Of a stretch of 64,000 bases of DNA, positions 63,578-64,000 are shown one piece after another. The notes under the pieces are model-generated. The model was not told the DNA's origin and did no database searches. It saw only the letters and a program-made list of their open reading frames with translations. The stretch comes from an uncultured Lachnospiraceae bacterium (GTDB lineage Bacteria > Bacillota > Clostridia > Lachnospirales > Lachnospiraceae). Numbering within the stretch: the stretch's first letter is position 1; the number at the start of each line of letters is the position of its first letter. Position numbers and translations under genes: made by a program. The stretch spans positions 53,232-117,231 of the forward strand of contig CANSUS010000004.1 of assembly GCA_947650155.1 (NCBI GenBank), in the 5' to 3' direction.

Positions 63578-63961
63578 CAGTCCCAGCCTGTCCATCCGTT
63601 TTCTTTTTTCCTCTGCTGTAGTCGTTGTATAGATCCTTGTGATTTCCAGACTGGAGTGTCCCAGTATATCCGCCAGTTCAAAAAGATTCGAGTAATGCTC
63701 CATATAGGTAATGGCAAATAAGTGTCTGAAACTGTGCGAATGCACCTTCTGTCTGGCAATTCCTGTCATATCCGCCATATGCGCCAGCATTTTATATATT
63801 TCGATCCTGCTGATCGCATTTTGTGTATTTCCCCGAAAGATCACGCCGTTTTTTCTCTCTTCCATATCACAATAAGCATTTAACTCGTCAATCAAATGAT
63901 CCGGCAGATAAATTTCCCTTACCTTTCCTTTATTGCTTACGATAATCCCCGTCTTTCGGAT
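63575..63961 (-). pseudogene. Truncated tyrosine recombinase
   Basis: An open frame of about 129 codons encodes the C-terminal half of an integrase. Present: a Lys hairpin (VSNKGKVREIYLP), the His-x-x-Arg box (HSHSFRHLFAIT), LGHSSLEITRIYT with the second His and the Tyr. Missing: the N-terminal DNA-binding domain and the first catalytic Arg. An in-frame TAA (63962-63964) lies just before the visible part, and no ATG start exists. It is therefore a remnant, unless a frameshifted N-terminal part lies beyond the window edge. Confidence 0.75.
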
Positions 63962-64000
63962 TTAGCACTATAATCTTTTGGAGTCTATTTTAATACGAAA

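Noticed and set aside
63575..63961. Functional integrase
   Set aside because: The first catalytic Arg and the N-terminal domain are missing, and an in-frame stop precedes the open part.

Overview
The window looks like a chromosomal stretch from a motile, anaerobic, carbohydrate-using Clostridia bacterium, most likely Lachnospiraceae. Support comes from the strong GGAGG-type ribosome binding sites, moderate GC content, CsrA next to a short flagellin, sigma-D type promoters, GPH sugar symporters with AraC regulators, a class B sortase, paired GHKL/LytTR signalling systems and a TM1266-type regulator. Nearly all genes lie on the minus strand. No rRNA, tRNA, CRISPR array or intact prophage was found.

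Layout. (1) 1-4.3 kb, motility edge: an ABC-2 permease tail, a broken CPBP protease, an orphan FlhA-C-like protein, flagellin and csrA. Next comes a 740-bp cassette bounded by inverted 24-bp sites. It encodes its own FimB/FimE-sized tyrosine recombinase and carries a perfect sigma-D promoter match. A PD-(D/E)XK protein with a 12-bp coding repeat follows. (2) 4.3-21.1 kb, carbohydrate island: GPH symporter/AraC, aldo-keto reductase/MerR with a textbook MerR promoter, YczE-like protein plus GH29 fucosidase, cardiolipin synthase, AraC/MFS, and a GH2-GH3-GPH operon. (3) 21.3-30.2 kb: two LytTR/GHKL two-component systems, an AAA/PD-(D/E)XK protein, a NifX-like protein plus TauE/SafE exporter, sortase B and a 6S-like structured RNA candidate. 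(4) 30.3-34.1 kb: uxuA-uxuB and a divergent AraC regulator with direct-repeat sites. (5) 34-45 kb: metF, a metal-efflux operon (ArsR, HMA protein, P-type ATPase), an acyltransferase, an HD-GYP phosphodiesterase, a ChbG-like deacetylase and a CsbB/YfhO-type glycosylation pair. (6) 45-51 kb: DUF308 protein, an atypical response regulator, ECF sigma/anti-sigma, VanZ, truA, an AI-2E family permease and engB. (7) 51-57 kb: the protein-quality block tig, clpP, clpX, lon. (8) 57-64 kb: substrate-binding lipoprotein, a 1107-aa diguanylate cyclase, a fused permease-ATPase and a TM1266 regulator, preceded by an attenuator-like leader and a tyrosine-recombinase remnant.

Most striking hypothesis: the cassette at 2305-3044 is a self-inverting phase switch. 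The sigma-D promoter now points away from csrA-flagellin, toward the PD-(D/E)XK gene. Inversion between the two sites would place it about 100 bp upstream of csrA, pointing into csrA and flagellin. Other points worth attention are a repeated hairpin/Shine-Dalgarno leader element upstream of three unrelated genes, the structured RNA at about 30.1 kb, and a GGDEF protein inserted in an uptake operon. Everything here comes from reading the sequence; no database search was run.
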